Shown in pieces: positions 35,395 through 44,292 of a stretch of DNA of 64,000 nt. Numbering within the stretch: position 1 is the first letter of the stretch; every line of letters starts with the position of its first letter. The notes beneath the pieces were generated by a model. The model was not told where the DNA came from, searched no databases, and saw only the letters and a list, made by a program, of their open reading frames with translations. Location of the stretch: the NCBI GenBank assembly GCA_036703275.1, contig DATNPK010000025.1, positions 118,806 to 182,805 on the forward strand, written 5' to 3'. The position numbers and the translations under genes are program-made. Source of the DNA: Coleofasciculaceae cyanobacterium (lineage in GTDB: Bacteria; Cyanobacteriota; Cyanobacteriia; Cyanobacteriales; Xenococcaceae).

Positions 35395-37092
35395 ATGAAT
35401 TATTCTCAGCTAGAACCTAGTCATTCCTTACGCTACGATGCAGAGGCGATCGCCTCTCACTATCGTTTTAGACCTTGGCAGGTAATCTGGCGAGCGATCG
35501 CCGTTATCTGGCTATTTGGTAATTTTGTCTTGCGCCTCTATCTAGACAAATTGACCAACACAGAAGCAACCAACCGAGCCAAAAGAGCTACTCAACTACG
35601 CAAAATTATCACTACTCTTGGTCCTACATATATTAAAGTTGGACAGGCACTTTCTACTAGACCAGACTTGATTCGCAAAGACTTTTTAGATGAGCTGACT
35701 AAACTACAGGATCAGCTACCACCTTTTGATAATCGGATTGCTTTTAGAATTATTGAATCAGGTTTAGGACGCTCAATCACAGAAATCTATCGAGAATTTT
35801 CTCCTAACCCCGTAGCTGCTGCTTCTTTAGGTCAGGTATATAAGGCGGTGCTGCATACGGGAGAAACTGTAGCAGTAAAAGTTCAGCGTCCTAATCTACG
35901 TCCAAAGCTAAGTCTCGATCTCTATTTAATGCGACTTTTGGCTGGTTGGGTAGAACCTTGGTTGCCTCTCAATTTGGGTCATGATTTAGCTTTAATTGTT
36001 GATGAGTTTGGCGCAAAATTATTTGAAGAAATAGACTACCTCAACGAAGCCAAAAATGCCGAACAATTTGCCCAAAATTTTGCTGGAGATCCTGAAGTAA
36101 AAGTTCCAGCAATCTACAATCAATACTCCAATAACTTTGTTTTAACTTTAGAGTGGATTGATGGTATCAAGCTAACTGACTTGGCTAAGCTAGAAGCTGC
36201 GGGTTTAAATGCAGATAATTTAATTAAAATTGGTGTGACTTCAGGTTTACGTCAGCTACTAGAATATGGCTTCTTCCACGCCGATCCTCATCCTGGTAAT
36301 TTGTTTGCCACTCTTGATGGGCGAATGGCTTACATTGACTTTGGCATGATGGATCAACTTAGTGAGTCGATGAAGGAAACTATTGCTAGTGCAGTAGTGC
36401 AGTTAATTAACCGTGACTATGAAGCTCTAGCGGTAGATTTTGTTAATTTAGGCTTTTTGACTCCAAATACCGATATTCGACCAATAATTCCGGCTTTAGA
36501 AACTGTTCTGGGTAATGCAGTCGGGGAAAGCGTGGGCAATTTTAATTTTAAAACCATCACTGATGAATTTTCTGAATTGATGTATGAATATCCCTTCCGT
36601 CTTCCTGCTAAATTTGCCCTAATTATTCGCTCTTTAATTACTCAAGAAGGATTAGCGCTAAGCCTAAACCCCGATTTTAAAATTGTGGAAGTATCCTATC
36701 CTTATGTATCACAAAGGTTATTAACAGGAGAATCACCTCAACTTAGAAGGCGTTTACTCGACGTATTAATTAAAGACGGTAAATTCCAGTGGAAAAGACT
36801 GGAAAATATGATTGAAATTGCTAGTTCTGATGATAATTTTGATATTTTGCCCACCGCCCGTCTAAGCTTACAATATCTTCTTTCCGAAGAAGGAAAGTAT
36901 TTACGTCAACAGTTACTCATGGCGTTAACTGAGGGCGATCGCCTTCATACCGATGAAGTCAAAAGGCTTTGGAGTCTAATTCAGGACGATATCAAACCGC
37001 AAAAAATAATCGATCTTGCCTTCAGTACTTTCCGTCAAATTTCTGCCGATAGTGTGGCAGCAATTCTTCCTTATGCTCCCGCTTCAAGATAA
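35395..37092 (+). CDS. ABC1/UbiB-family atypical kinase (second of two)
   Basis: A 565-residue UbiB/ADCK protein, paralogous to that at 14002-15651. Family motifs: IKVGQALSTRPDL, AAASLGQVYKAV, VAVKVQRPNL, HADPHPGNLF and IDFGMMDQL. Here the loop reads AAAS as is standard, and the C-terminus lacks the clear pair of transmembrane helices of the other copy. One hydrophobic segment lies near residues 35-52. Relatives support quinone, tocopherol or other prenyl-lipid metabolism. Its end is followed 40 bp later by a small membrane protein. Confidence 0.9.
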   Translation: MNYSQLEPSHSLRYDAEAIASHYRFRPWQVIWRAIAVIWLFGNFVLRLYLDKLTNTEATNRAKRATQLRKIITTLGPTYIKVGQALSTRPDLIRKDFLDELTKLQDQLPPFDNRIAFRIIESGLGRSITEIYREFSPNPVAAASLGQVYKAVLHTGETVAVKVQRPNLRPKLSLDLYLMRLLAGWVEPWLPLNLGHDLALIVDEFGAKLFEEIDYLNEAKNAEQFAQNFAGDPEVKVPAIYNQYSNNFVLTLEWIDGIKLTDLAKLEAAGLNADNLIKIGVTSGLRQLLEYGFFHADPHPGNLFATLDGRMAYIDFGMMDQLSESMKETIASAVVQLINRDYEALAVDFVNLGFLTPNTDIRPIIPALETVLGNAVGESVGNFNFKTITDEFSELMYEYPFRLPAKFALIIRSLITQEGLALSLNPDFKIVEVSYPYVSQRLLTGESPQLRRRLLDVLIKDGKFQWKRLENMIEIASSDDNFDILPTARLSLQYLLSEEGKYLRQQLLMALTEGDRLHTDEVKRLWSLIQDDIKPQKIIDLAFSTFRQISADSVAAILPYAPASR

Positions 37093-37132
37093 AGTAGTAA
37101 AGCAACTTCTCTTAATCAAGATTAACCATTAC

Positions 37133-37504
37133 ATGTATTATCTGCCCCAACCACCTTTTCTAGTAGCTATTCTGGGAGTGTTTATTGCCATCACCTGTGG
37201 CTCAGCATTTCAAAATCTTTTAGAGCAGAAGTTGCGGGAATCATATCAAAACGTTCGACAACCAGGCTCATTTAGAATAGATAGAACCAAAGATTTAGTT
37301 ATCGCCGCTACTTTCTGGGGAATTGGTCTAGGAATATGGGTGTTTTTAGGTGGCGGCTTGTTAGTCTTAGGCTTTGGGATCATTCCTTCCTATGGTGTCT
37401 CTCTGGTGCTAACGCTTTTTACTAGTTCACTAGTTTGGGATCAGATCAACGATGTTCTTTTGCAGTTAAAAGAAGGTGGCTCAAAAGCCCTGGAACTAGA
37501 CTGA
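37133..37504 (+). CDS. Small conserved cyanobacterial membrane protein
   Basis: A 123-residue protein from ATG 37133. A longer frame from 37016 would overlap the UbiB gene by 77 bp and adds 39 poorly protein-like residues, so the internal start is preferred. Three hydrophobic segments are visible: about 7-25, 53-70 and 72-97, the last two glycine-rich. The C-terminus is polar (VWDQINDVLLQLKEGGSKAL). It resembles a hypothetical family of cyanobacterial thylakoid or plasma-membrane proteins that I recall without a function. Probably co-transcribed with the UbiB gene. Confidence 0.65.
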   Translation: MYYLPQPPFLVAILGVFIAITCGSAFQNLLEQKLRESYQNVRQPGSFRIDRTKDLVIAATFWGIGLGIWVFLGGGLLVLGFGIIPSYGVSLVLTLFTSSLVWDQINDVLLQLKEGGSKALELD

Positions 37505-37687
37505 TGCTTAATTACTTAATTACAATTAGAAATAGTAAAGATAGCCACAACTTATTCTAATTAATGTAACTCTTGTCGCCAAATCCAGAGGATGTCAGAA
37601 TAGAAAGAGTTATTAAAAATAAATAAGACTAATAAATAACTAGTAACTTAACCAACTTTATTAAATTGAGTTCAGGAGAAAATTCTC

Positions 37688-38110
37688 ATGGCTGAAGAAA
37701 GTAAACCCAACGGTACTCAAGCAAAAACAAGTAGTGACACTAGTAAAACTACATCGACTAAAGCTAGCACAGTCAAAAGCGCAACACCTAACAAAACTGC
37801 ATCGACCAAAAAAGAAGATAACGATAGCGATCGCGCTCTAACTTTATCAATACAACCTAGGAGTTTACTACCTCAAAATCGACCTATTGAACCTAGTAGT
37901 TTAGAGATAGTTCACACCTATTCCTCGGTCGGTTCAGATCGCCCAGTTTCTAAAGGAACAATAAAATTTAGCAGTTCTATAGCCATATCTGGTAATCGTC
38001 CTATTGCTGCTAGCACTCTTCAAGTCAGCGATTCTTATGTTATGGGAAATCGCCCTGTCGCTTCCAATGAGTCAGATGAAACTACTGCTTTAATGGGATA
38101 TTTGGATTAA
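37688..38110 (+). CDS. Ser/Thr-rich protein with NRPI-type repeats, unknown function
   Basis: A 140-residue soluble protein. Residues 1-50 are low-complexity Thr, Ser and Lys (TKASTVKSATPNKTASTKKE). Residues 55-130 hold four imperfect repeats built on Asn/Asp-Arg-Pro-(Ile/Val) followed by a short beta-like strand (NRPIEPSSLEIV, DRPVSKGTIKF, NRPIAASTLQV, NRPVASNE). Such repeats occur in other cyanobacterial proteins of unknown role. The ribosome-binding site is TCAGGAGAA and the gene is closed by a clear terminator, so it is probably well expressed as a single unit. Confidence 0.7.
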   Translation: MAEESKPNGTQAKTSSDTSKTTSTKASTVKSATPNKTASTKKEDNDSDRALTLSIQPRSLLPQNRPIEPSSLEIVHTYSSVGSDRPVSKGTIKFSSSIAISGNRPIAASTLQVSDSYVMGNRPVASNESDETTALMGYLD

Positions 38111-38141
38111 GTATTTCTTTAGTTACTAGTAGTAAAAAAGC

Positions 38142-38193
38142 TGAGAAGCTAATCTGATATGTAAACTACTTATTGATTCGCTTCTCATTTTTT
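38142..38193. terminator. Bidirectional terminator in the convergent spacer
   Basis: TGAGAAGC (38142-38149) pairs with GCTTCTCA (38180-38187) across a 30-base loop. A T tract follows on the plus strand (ATTTTTTATT) and an A tract precedes it (AAAAAAG), which is a T tract for the minus strand. It serves the plus-strand gene ending at 38110 and could also stop the minus-strand glycan operon ending at 38310. Confidence 0.75.
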
Positions 38194-38253
38194 ATTGTTT
38201 TAAAATAATTTTTTTACTTCGGTTGCTGAATTGCTCTAACTGAAGTTTTTCAT

Positions 38254-38295
38254 TTTCATTGTGGAGATCGACAATGAAAGCTAGCCTAAGGCTAG
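38254..38295. repeat. Two adjacent hairpins at the end of the glycan locus
   Basis: TTTCATTGT (38254-38262) pairs with ACAATGAAA (38271-38279), followed by the palindrome CTAGCC-TAA-GGCTAG (38281-38295). They lie 15 bp beyond the stop of the last minus-strand glycosyltransferase gene. Neither has a T tract of its own, so they may be 3'-end stabilising structures ahead of the terminator. Confidence 0.45.
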
Positions 38296-38309
38296 AATAG
38301 CGAGAAAAC

Positions 38310-39428
38310 TTACTTGATTTGATGATATAAGTCCAAGTATTGCTGGGCTATGGTCGATTTATCAAATCGTTTTATCTCGTCTGGCTCAAATGAGCTTGAA
38401 TGTTCAATAGCTTGAATTAAAGCGTGACTCAAATTAGCGATCGCTTTACCCTTCAGCGAAAAATAAGTACATTTTGCACTAGCAATCTCTCGAAAGATAG
38501 GAATATCAGAACAGACGACGCGATCGCTAAAATATAAAGCCTCTGCCAAAGGTAAACAAAAACCTTCCGTAGAAGAAGCAATGACAAAAACCTGGCATTT
38601 TTGATACAGCCAACCCAATTCGCGATCGCCGATTGCTGACAATAAACTTACTGTAGTTTCTAGATTCAAGTGTCCGATTAACCGCTGAATATTTTCTGTT
38701 TCAGGGCCAGAAGTACCGACAATAACTAATTGGCAATCTTGCTTAATTTTATTAGTTTTTAATAGTTCAGCATAAGCTTGAATTAGCAAATCTAAATTTT
38801 TGTTCTGCCGATGTTGAGCGACTGACAAGAAGAATCGACTATGTTCGGTAAACTGTTGAGGAGCCTTAGTTTCTAGTCCCTCAAAGTCTACGTAGTTATA
38901 AACCACCTCAACTTTTTGCTGAGGCTTGAGGTTAGGAAAGTAAAATTTTAACTTGTCAGCAGTAACTTGAGATACACAGGGCAGCCCATCACTATTACTA
39001 ATTGCTTGTTTTAAAAATAAACGATTAAACCAAACTTGGGGAAAGCCAAAGTTTTCAGGACATTCGTAGGGATATAGATCGTGAATTGTAGTGACTACAG
39101 GAGCATTAAATTTAGCTCTCAGAAAAGGAAAAGGAAAAGAAAGATGAACTACATCAGCATCTAGCTGATTTGCTAGCTGAGGTAAGCCTTTGAGAAACCA
39201 GATATTTCTCACGACGGAACTATTTTTGATGTTGACATTAACTAATTTAATTTTATTAGAGTCCAAAGCAAAAGCAGTTTCAAAATAGTATTGTTGCCAA
39301 GAGCCAACAACTAAACTAATTTTAGTCACTTCTGGTTTGTCGGCTAAACAACGAGCTAGGTTGGCTGCGTGTCGGCAAACACCAGTCGGTTTAATCGGTC
39401 GATGTAAGGCTGCAATAAAAACGTGCAT
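38310..39428 (-). CDS. Glycosyltransferase family 4
   Basis: A 372-residue GT-B retaining glycosyltransferase (GT4, Glycos_transf_1). The N-terminal acceptor lobe includes GVCRHAANLARCLAD and DVVHLSFPFPFLRA. The donor-binding lobe contains FFLSVAQHRQNKNLDLLI, QLVIVGTSGPE and the EX7E region (STEGFCLPLAEALYF). The sugar donor cannot be predicted. It is the last gene of the minus-strand glycan cluster and separated from the beta-helix gene by 367 bp carrying repeats, so it may have its own promoter. Confidence 0.88.
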   Translation of the reverse strand: MHVFIAALHRPIKPTGVCRHAANLARCLADKPEVTKISLVVGSWQQYYFETAFALDSNKIKLVNVNIKNSSVVRNIWFLKGLPQLANQLDADVVHLSFPFPFLRAKFNAPVVTTIHDLYPYECPENFGFPQVWFNRLFLKQAISNSDGLPCVSQVTADKLKFYFPNLKPQQKVEVVYNYVDFEGLETKAPQQFTEHSRFFLSVAQHRQNKNLDLLIQAYAELLKTNKIKQDCQLVIVGTSGPETENIQRLIGHLNLETTVSLLSAIGDRELGWLYQKCQVFVIASSTEGFCLPLAEALYFSDRVVCSDIPIFREIASAKCTYFSLKGKAIANLSHALIQAIEHSSSFEPDEIKRFDKSTIAQQYLDLYHQIK

Positions 39429-39478
39429 ATTATACTAAATCCTGTTTGGATAGAACACTTTAAGGTTAGGTAAGTCAG

Positions 39479-39652
39479 AAGCGATGCAGCGGACGCGGAG
39501 CTTATACTAAAGCCCTAAAGGATTCCCTTCGGTCACACTCGCTTCGCATCGTCCGAAGGTGTCCTAAAGGATACACCTACGGATATACCCTTTAGGGAAT
39601 CATGCACGGGCAAGTCCAAAGGAATCAGCTAGTCCTAAAGGATAAGGGGATA
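39479..39652. repeat. Cluster of palindromic intergenic repeats
   Basis: Several short inverted repeats follow one another: GATGCAGCGGACGC/GCTTCGCATCGTCC, CCCTTCGG/CCGAAGG, GGTGTCCTAAAGGATACACC-like and CTAGTCCTAAAGGATAAGG. CCTTTAGGG, CTAGTCCT and CGAAGG words are shared with 10290-10360. The composition is far from that of the flanking genes. This fills most of the 367-bp spacer 39429-39795; the remainder is AT-rich and shows no gene. Confidence 0.6.
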
Positions 39653-39795
39653 ACATCAGAGGAGTTATAGCTACTTTAAGTCAAGAGTACTTTATTAATC
39701 GGATCTAGTATTATTTATACTCTGGATGTAGATCGCTTAAGTTTTGGGTCAGGTAAAAGCTAGCCAATCTATTTTTTGGCAATAAATATTTAACC

Positions 39796-41730
39796 TTAGT
39801 TCTTCTCAAGGTCATATTTTAAGCTAGAACCAGCTTTCCAAGCCGGGATATCTTTCTCATAAGCGCCAATCTCAGGAAATCTCCCCGCAAAATCTGTGGT
39901 AATTTGCGGAATATTCACTCCCGCATCAACCGCAGGAGAATCGGCTTGGGGAGTAAAGTTTGGCATAGATCTAGTAAATTTAGCTTGAGATTCTTCGCTA
40001 GGAGGTTGAACAAATTTTACGTCTGCATCAATAAACAGATTATTAGACTCTTGATCGGCAACTATTTCTTGAGAACCTGCAAAAATATTATTTCGCGCTT
40101 CAACAGGACCATCATTTAAATATACATCCCCGAGAAAAGTGTTATTGAATACTCGTTCGTATCCCCGTGGGCTTCCTGCGACCAAGCTATAGTTATCTTT
40201 ACTACCAGTTAAGTTCCAGACCACATTGTGGTGAATAGTGCTATTAAAACTTTCAATGTCTAAATAAATTCCGCGAGTTCCCCAAAAGGGACTGAAGGCT
40301 TGAGTATCTCTAATCCAATTGTGATGGATTGAGCCACCTTCTAAATTGACATGGCAGCAAACATAAACTGCACCTAAATCGGTACTAAGCATACCGAAGT
40401 TAGAAATGTCGTTATAGGCAATTTCGATATTGCGCCCATCTATTCCTGCGGTATGCCAATCCCAGCTAATTGCGTCTCTACCAGTACGCTTAATTGTGTT
40501 GTAGGTGATCTTATGACCATTGCCGTTGATCCGAACAGGAGCAGCATAGGACACTTGATAGTTAGTGTTAGTAATAATATTATTAGTTACTTGATGATCA
40601 TTCCCTTCTAGTAAAACACCATTGCCAGAACTCCAATCGATCACCGAATTCTTTAAGATGTGACCATCGCCCCGTAGCTGAATCCCCGTATCATGAGCAT
40701 GAGCAGCCAAAAATAAAGCATCGTCAGAATCATCAGCTTTTTCAGATTCTGGTAAAGGTGGCAGGGTCATGTGATGGGAGACATATTTAGCACGAATACC
40801 GTCAATCACGACCCCAGTACTGCGATCGCTAGTAGTGATAGTATTAGCAAAAAGATTTAAGTTGCGTACAGTAATATAAGAGCGATCGCTTAGATCGAAA
40901 GCAAAGTTGCGCTGTTTGGCTTCTACTGTTTGAGGAGTTTTACTATCGGGTGACCAAAGGTAAAGGTTTTGGCTACTACCGTCATAAAACCATTCTCCTT
41001 CAGCATCAAGTAATTCTAATTTGCCAAAAAGATAAAACCAAAATCCGCCCCTGTCCCAAGGAGCAGTCATTTGGGCGGTTAATTTTTCCGCCGTACCACC
41101 AGTTATCTTACCAGTACGGGTGGTATACCATTCGTTAGTCCAAACTCTCGCCCCAACCCATCCTTCAGACAAGCTAGGTATCTCGCTGTTTTCAATGGTG
41201 GCGGCTGTTCCTCCCTGACTTTTTATTCCTCCACCAAGCAATGTGGGACGCAACAAATCTCGCTGGGAATCTAAATTGGGGAACCGAGCTTCTGGCATCA
41301 TTTCTCCGTTGACAAAAATTTGATTAGCTAAAAAGCCCGTATCATTATAGCCATCACTAGGTAAAGTTACATCACTACGATAGATTGAACCGCGATGTGG
41401 CAACAAGTCTTTTACTACTTCTACTCCAGAAATTGTCACCTGCTCGTTTTTATAGGCTGCAAAAACTATTGGTTTTTCCTTAGTTCCTGAAACTTTTGGC
41501 TGTATTGTTTCTCGATAAGTCCCTTTTCTTAACCAGCAGGTTTCTCCTGGTTGAACAGCATCAGCACACTTTTGAACAGTTTTAAAAGGGCGATCGATTG
41601 TGCCAGGATTATCGTTAGAACCATTAGGAGAGACAAAATATCCTTCTGGCTCACATACAGACATAGCAAGGCTGGCAAAAATACCAGTACCAAAAACGAT
41701 AGTTCTTAGTTTCTTAATAAACATTATCAA
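39796..41730 (-). CDS. Secreted right-handed parallel beta-helix protein
   Basis: A 644-residue exported protein. The hydrophobic leader ends near Cys26. The mature part begins with YFVSPNGSNDNPGTIDRPFKTVQ, the hallmark of DUF1565/beta-helix proteins. From about 285 to 560 it has repeated turns rich in Asn and Gly (ILKNSVIDWSSGNGVLLEGNDHQVTNN, GNGHKITYNTI), as in pectate-lyase-like or epimerase/lyase folds that cleave or modify acidic polysaccharides. No catalytic triad could be fixed. Its place inside the glycan cluster suggests it trims, modifies or binds the exported polymer. Confidence 0.85.
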   Translation of the reverse strand: MIMFIKKLRTIVFGTGIFASLAMSVCEPEGYFVSPNGSNDNPGTIDRPFKTVQKCADAVQPGETCWLRKGTYRETIQPKVSGTKEKPIVFAAYKNEQVTISGVEVVKDLLPHRGSIYRSDVTLPSDGYNDTGFLANQIFVNGEMMPEARFPNLDSQRDLLRPTLLGGGIKSQGGTAATIENSEIPSLSEGWVGARVWTNEWYTTRTGKITGGTAEKLTAQMTAPWDRGGFWFYLFGKLELLDAEGEWFYDGSSQNLYLWSPDSKTPQTVEAKQRNFAFDLSDRSYITVRNLNLFANTITTSDRSTGVVIDGIRAKYVSHHMTLPPLPESEKADDSDDALFLAAHAHDTGIQLRGDGHILKNSVIDWSSGNGVLLEGNDHQVTNNIITNTNYQVSYAAPVRINGNGHKITYNTIKRTGRDAISWDWHTAGIDGRNIEIAYNDISNFGMLSTDLGAVYVCCHVNLEGGSIHHNWIRDTQAFSPFWGTRGIYLDIESFNSTIHHNVVWNLTGSKDNYSLVAGSPRGYERVFNNTFLGDVYLNDGPVEARNNIFAGSQEIVADQESNNLFIDADVKFVQPPSEESQAKFTRSMPNFTPQADSPAVDAGVNIPQITTDFAGRFPEIGAYEKDIPAWKAGSSLKYDLEKN

Positions 41731-41801
41731 AATTCATCGTAAAAATTATGTTGAGCAATGCCCGATCTCTAAAATGCTCGATTGAATTCAGGCATTCAAG
41801 A

Positions 41802-43040
41802 TTAGCTATTTTTAAATTCGCCGACGCAATCTTTATAAACTTTGGCTAGCCATTTTCCTTTGGCTTCCCAACTGTAAAGTTCTTTGACTCGCTGTTGACC
41901 CATTTGTCCCATCTGGACGCACAAGTTGGGATTTTGAGCCAATTTCACCATTGCTTTTGCCAGATCGTTAACTGCCTGTTCTGGGCTATGAGCAGGAACT
42001 TTGATGCCAATATCTGGTGTTACCGTTTCTCCTGGTCCTCCCAAATCTAGGCACAAAATTGGTCTTCCCGATGCCATTGCTTCTAGAGGTACCCATCCTC
42101 CTGAATCATGTAAACTGGGATGGACTAAAGCAGAACACTGCCCTAACTTGACTAAAACTTCTTTTCTATCTAACAAGCCAAAAAAAGTTACTCTTTCAGC
42201 AATATTTAAGTCCTTTGCCAAAGCTTGTAAATTTTCTAGTTCAGGTCCTTCTCCCACAACCCAATATTCGGCATCTGCTAAGTTAGCTTGAGCAAATGCT
42301 CGCAATCCTAAATAAATTCCTTTCCAGTGCAGCAGTCTGGCAATATTAATAAATCTGACTGATTCGGCCTTGGGAGGGGTACACTGACTAAGTTGCTCAA
42401 TTTCTGATAAAGATATACCTGTCTCTGAAGCCTGTTTTACTGCAAACGCACCCAATTTGCTGAGTTTTTTGGCAGTATCCTTAGTAGTCGCATAAGCAAT
42501 CGTGCTGTTTTTAGCAGTCAAACGAGTTAAAGGATCTAATTCACCGATGCCTCGCCATGCCTCACGCAGAATTTCATATAGCTTGTTTTTCCAATGGAAA
42601 TCAGTCCAAAACTTTGCTGGTGCAGATTCTCCACCGCCAACAGGCCCCCAAATGAAAGGTATTGGTAATAAGGAAAGTAGACTGGGAACGGAATAACGAA
42701 CAAAGGTAACGTGATGAGCAATGTCAAATTTAATATGACGGTGCATTTTTTGAGCAACAAAATATGCCTGAATTTGCCATAAATAGTAGTGAAGCTGCAT
42801 CGCCCCAGATTGTCCCCAACGTAGACTATCTTTCCAGAAGGGAAGAGTAAAATAAACAAAGTGTAAATTAGGAATTGGATGGCGTGCTAATTCTGCTTCA
42901 ATTATTGTTTTGCTTTCATCTGGTCTAGTAAATACCCAAACTTCATGATATTTGGCAACTTCTTTAGCTAAATTCCAACCTACACCACGTTCAGAACCTT
43001 TACCTGGTTCACAAGAATATGCAGACAGCAGTACTTTCAT
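41802..43040 (-). CDS. Glycosyltransferase family 4
   Basis: A 412-residue GT-B protein. The N-terminus VLLSAYSCEPGKGSERGVGWNLAKEVAKYHEVWVFTR is typical of a GT4 subgroup often found in exopolysaccharide loci. The donor lobe includes ARLLHWKGIYLGLRAF, YWVVGEGPELENLQALA and HPSLHDSGGWVPLEAMASGRPILCLDLGGPGE (EX7E-like). Next to the beta-helix gene (71 bp) and the following GT (70 bp), so likely in one operon. Donor and acceptor unknown. Confidence 0.9.
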   Translation of the reverse strand: MKVLLSAYSCEPGKGSERGVGWNLAKEVAKYHEVWVFTRPDESKTIIEAELARHPIPNLHFVYFTLPFWKDSLRWGQSGAMQLHYYLWQIQAYFVAQKMHRHIKFDIAHHVTFVRYSVPSLLSLLPIPFIWGPVGGGESAPAKFWTDFHWKNKLYEILREAWRGIGELDPLTRLTAKNSTIAYATTKDTAKKLSKLGAFAVKQASETGISLSEIEQLSQCTPPKAESVRFINIARLLHWKGIYLGLRAFAQANLADAEYWVVGEGPELENLQALAKDLNIAERVTFFGLLDRKEVLVKLGQCSALVHPSLHDSGGWVPLEAMASGRPILCLDLGGPGETVTPDIGIKVPAHSPEQAVNDLAKAMVKLAQNPNLCVQMGQMGQQRVKELYSWEAKGKWLAKVYKDCVGEFKNS

Positions 43041-43110
43041 AGGATTTATAGTAGTAATAAGAACTATTAATTAGAAATAAATAAAACTTTGATAACTTTT
43101 TCTATTTAAA

Positions 43111-44253
43111 CTAAGCAGGCACTTTGCTTCGAGAATTGACTATTTCTTCATAGAGATTTGCTGTTTGCTCTACGGTTTTTTTCCAAGTAAATTCTTTTAC
43201 CCTAACCAAGCCTTTATTGATTAAATTTTGGCGATAAATAGTATCTTTTTGCAAACGAATTACAGCTTTAGTTATTGCTTCAACATCTGTTGGTTCTACT
43301 AAAATTGCTGCATCACCAGCCACCTCTGGTAAAGAGGAAATATTAGAGGTAATTACGGGAGTTCCGCAAGCCATAGTTTCTAAAATAGTTAAACCAAACC
43401 CTTCATATAAAGAAGGAGCTAACATTACATCCGCAGCATTATAAAAATAAATTAAAGCTTCGCTATCAGCATTATTAATTAAGGTAATATGTTTGGCTAA
43501 CCCATTAGCTTTAATATATTGCTCTTGTTCTGGATAAAATTTTTCTCCAACTTTCCATAAGCGCACAGGAATATCTAGATTGGCGATCGCTTTTACTGCT
43601 TTTAAGACCGTTAAAATGTTTTTGCGCTGATGATTTGAGCCAACATTTAATAAGCAAATTTCTGCTGGTGAATCAACATACTTTTGACGCCATTGAGCTA
43701 CTTTTTCAGCAGGAAGAACACAAAAATTTGTCCCCACTCCATTAGGAATTACCTTTATTCGATCGAGATTGACATTTAACCACTTATTAATATCTCTAGC
43801 AGTATTAGTTGAAACGGCAATTGTGCTATGAGCAGCGATAATTCCTTTTACAGAATGTTGCCAAACTGCTAGGCTGAAAGCTGGAAAACGAGACTCATTT
43901 TTTAAAATTTCTGGATATATATACTGCACTAAATCATGACAGGTAATTAACACTGGTTTACCTAGTTTTTTTAGCCCGTAGGCAACATGACCATTAGTAT
44001 GATCGATGATATGAAATATGTCGGCTTGTGTTTGACTCACTACACGAGGATGATTATAAAACCTTTCATAATATTTGCGTAATGGATTTCCAGAATGCCA
44101 TAGATTTTCTAAATCGTCACTCCATGGCTCAGGCGATATTTCAATAATTTCCCAATTTGGTCTAATTTTTTTTAATTGCTCAACTAAATTATCAGCATAG
44201 ACATCCATACTAAAAGCAACATTCGGTTCTCTTCTAACAACTGCTACTCGCAT
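43111..44253 (-). CDS. Glycosyltransferase family 4
   Basis: A 380-residue GT4 enzyme. Acceptor lobe: MRVAVVRREPNVAFSMDVYADNLVEQL and HIIDHTNGHVAYGLKKLGKPVLITCHD. Donor lobe: KVIPNGVGTNF, LLNVGSNHQRKNILTVLKA and the EX7E region YEGFGLTILETMACGTPVI with flanking SLPEVAGDAAILVEP. It overlaps no gene but is only 39 bp from the acyltransferase upstream and 70 bp from the GT downstream. Sequence alone does not give the sugar. Confidence 0.92.
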   Translation of the reverse strand: MRVAVVRREPNVAFSMDVYADNLVEQLKKIRPNWEIIEISPEPWSDDLENLWHSGNPLRKYYERFYNHPRVVSQTQADIFHIIDHTNGHVAYGLKKLGKPVLITCHDLVQYIYPEILKNESRFPAFSLAVWQHSVKGIIAAHSTIAVSTNTARDINKWLNVNLDRIKVIPNGVGTNFCVLPAEKVAQWRQKYVDSPAEICLLNVGSNHQRKNILTVLKAVKAIANLDIPVRLWKVGEKFYPEQEQYIKANGLAKHITLINNADSEALIYFYNAADVMLAPSLYEGFGLTILETMACGTPVITSNISSLPEVAGDAAILVEPTDVEAITKAVIRLQKDTIYRQNLINKGLVRVKEFTWKKTVEQTANLYEEIVNSRSKVPA

Positions 44254-44292
44254 TAATCTTTTCCTTAAGTAAAGTTTTAAACTATTTGAATT

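Noticed and set aside
37016..37132. Upstream extension of the small membrane protein by 39 residues
   Set aside because: It overlaps the UbiB gene end, has no family-like residues, and ATG 37133 gives a natural start before the first hydrophobic segment.
42536..42859. 107-residue minus-strand frame inside a glycosyltransferase gene
   Set aside because: It is a different frame of the same strand, overlapping a well-supported GT4 gene, without any motif.
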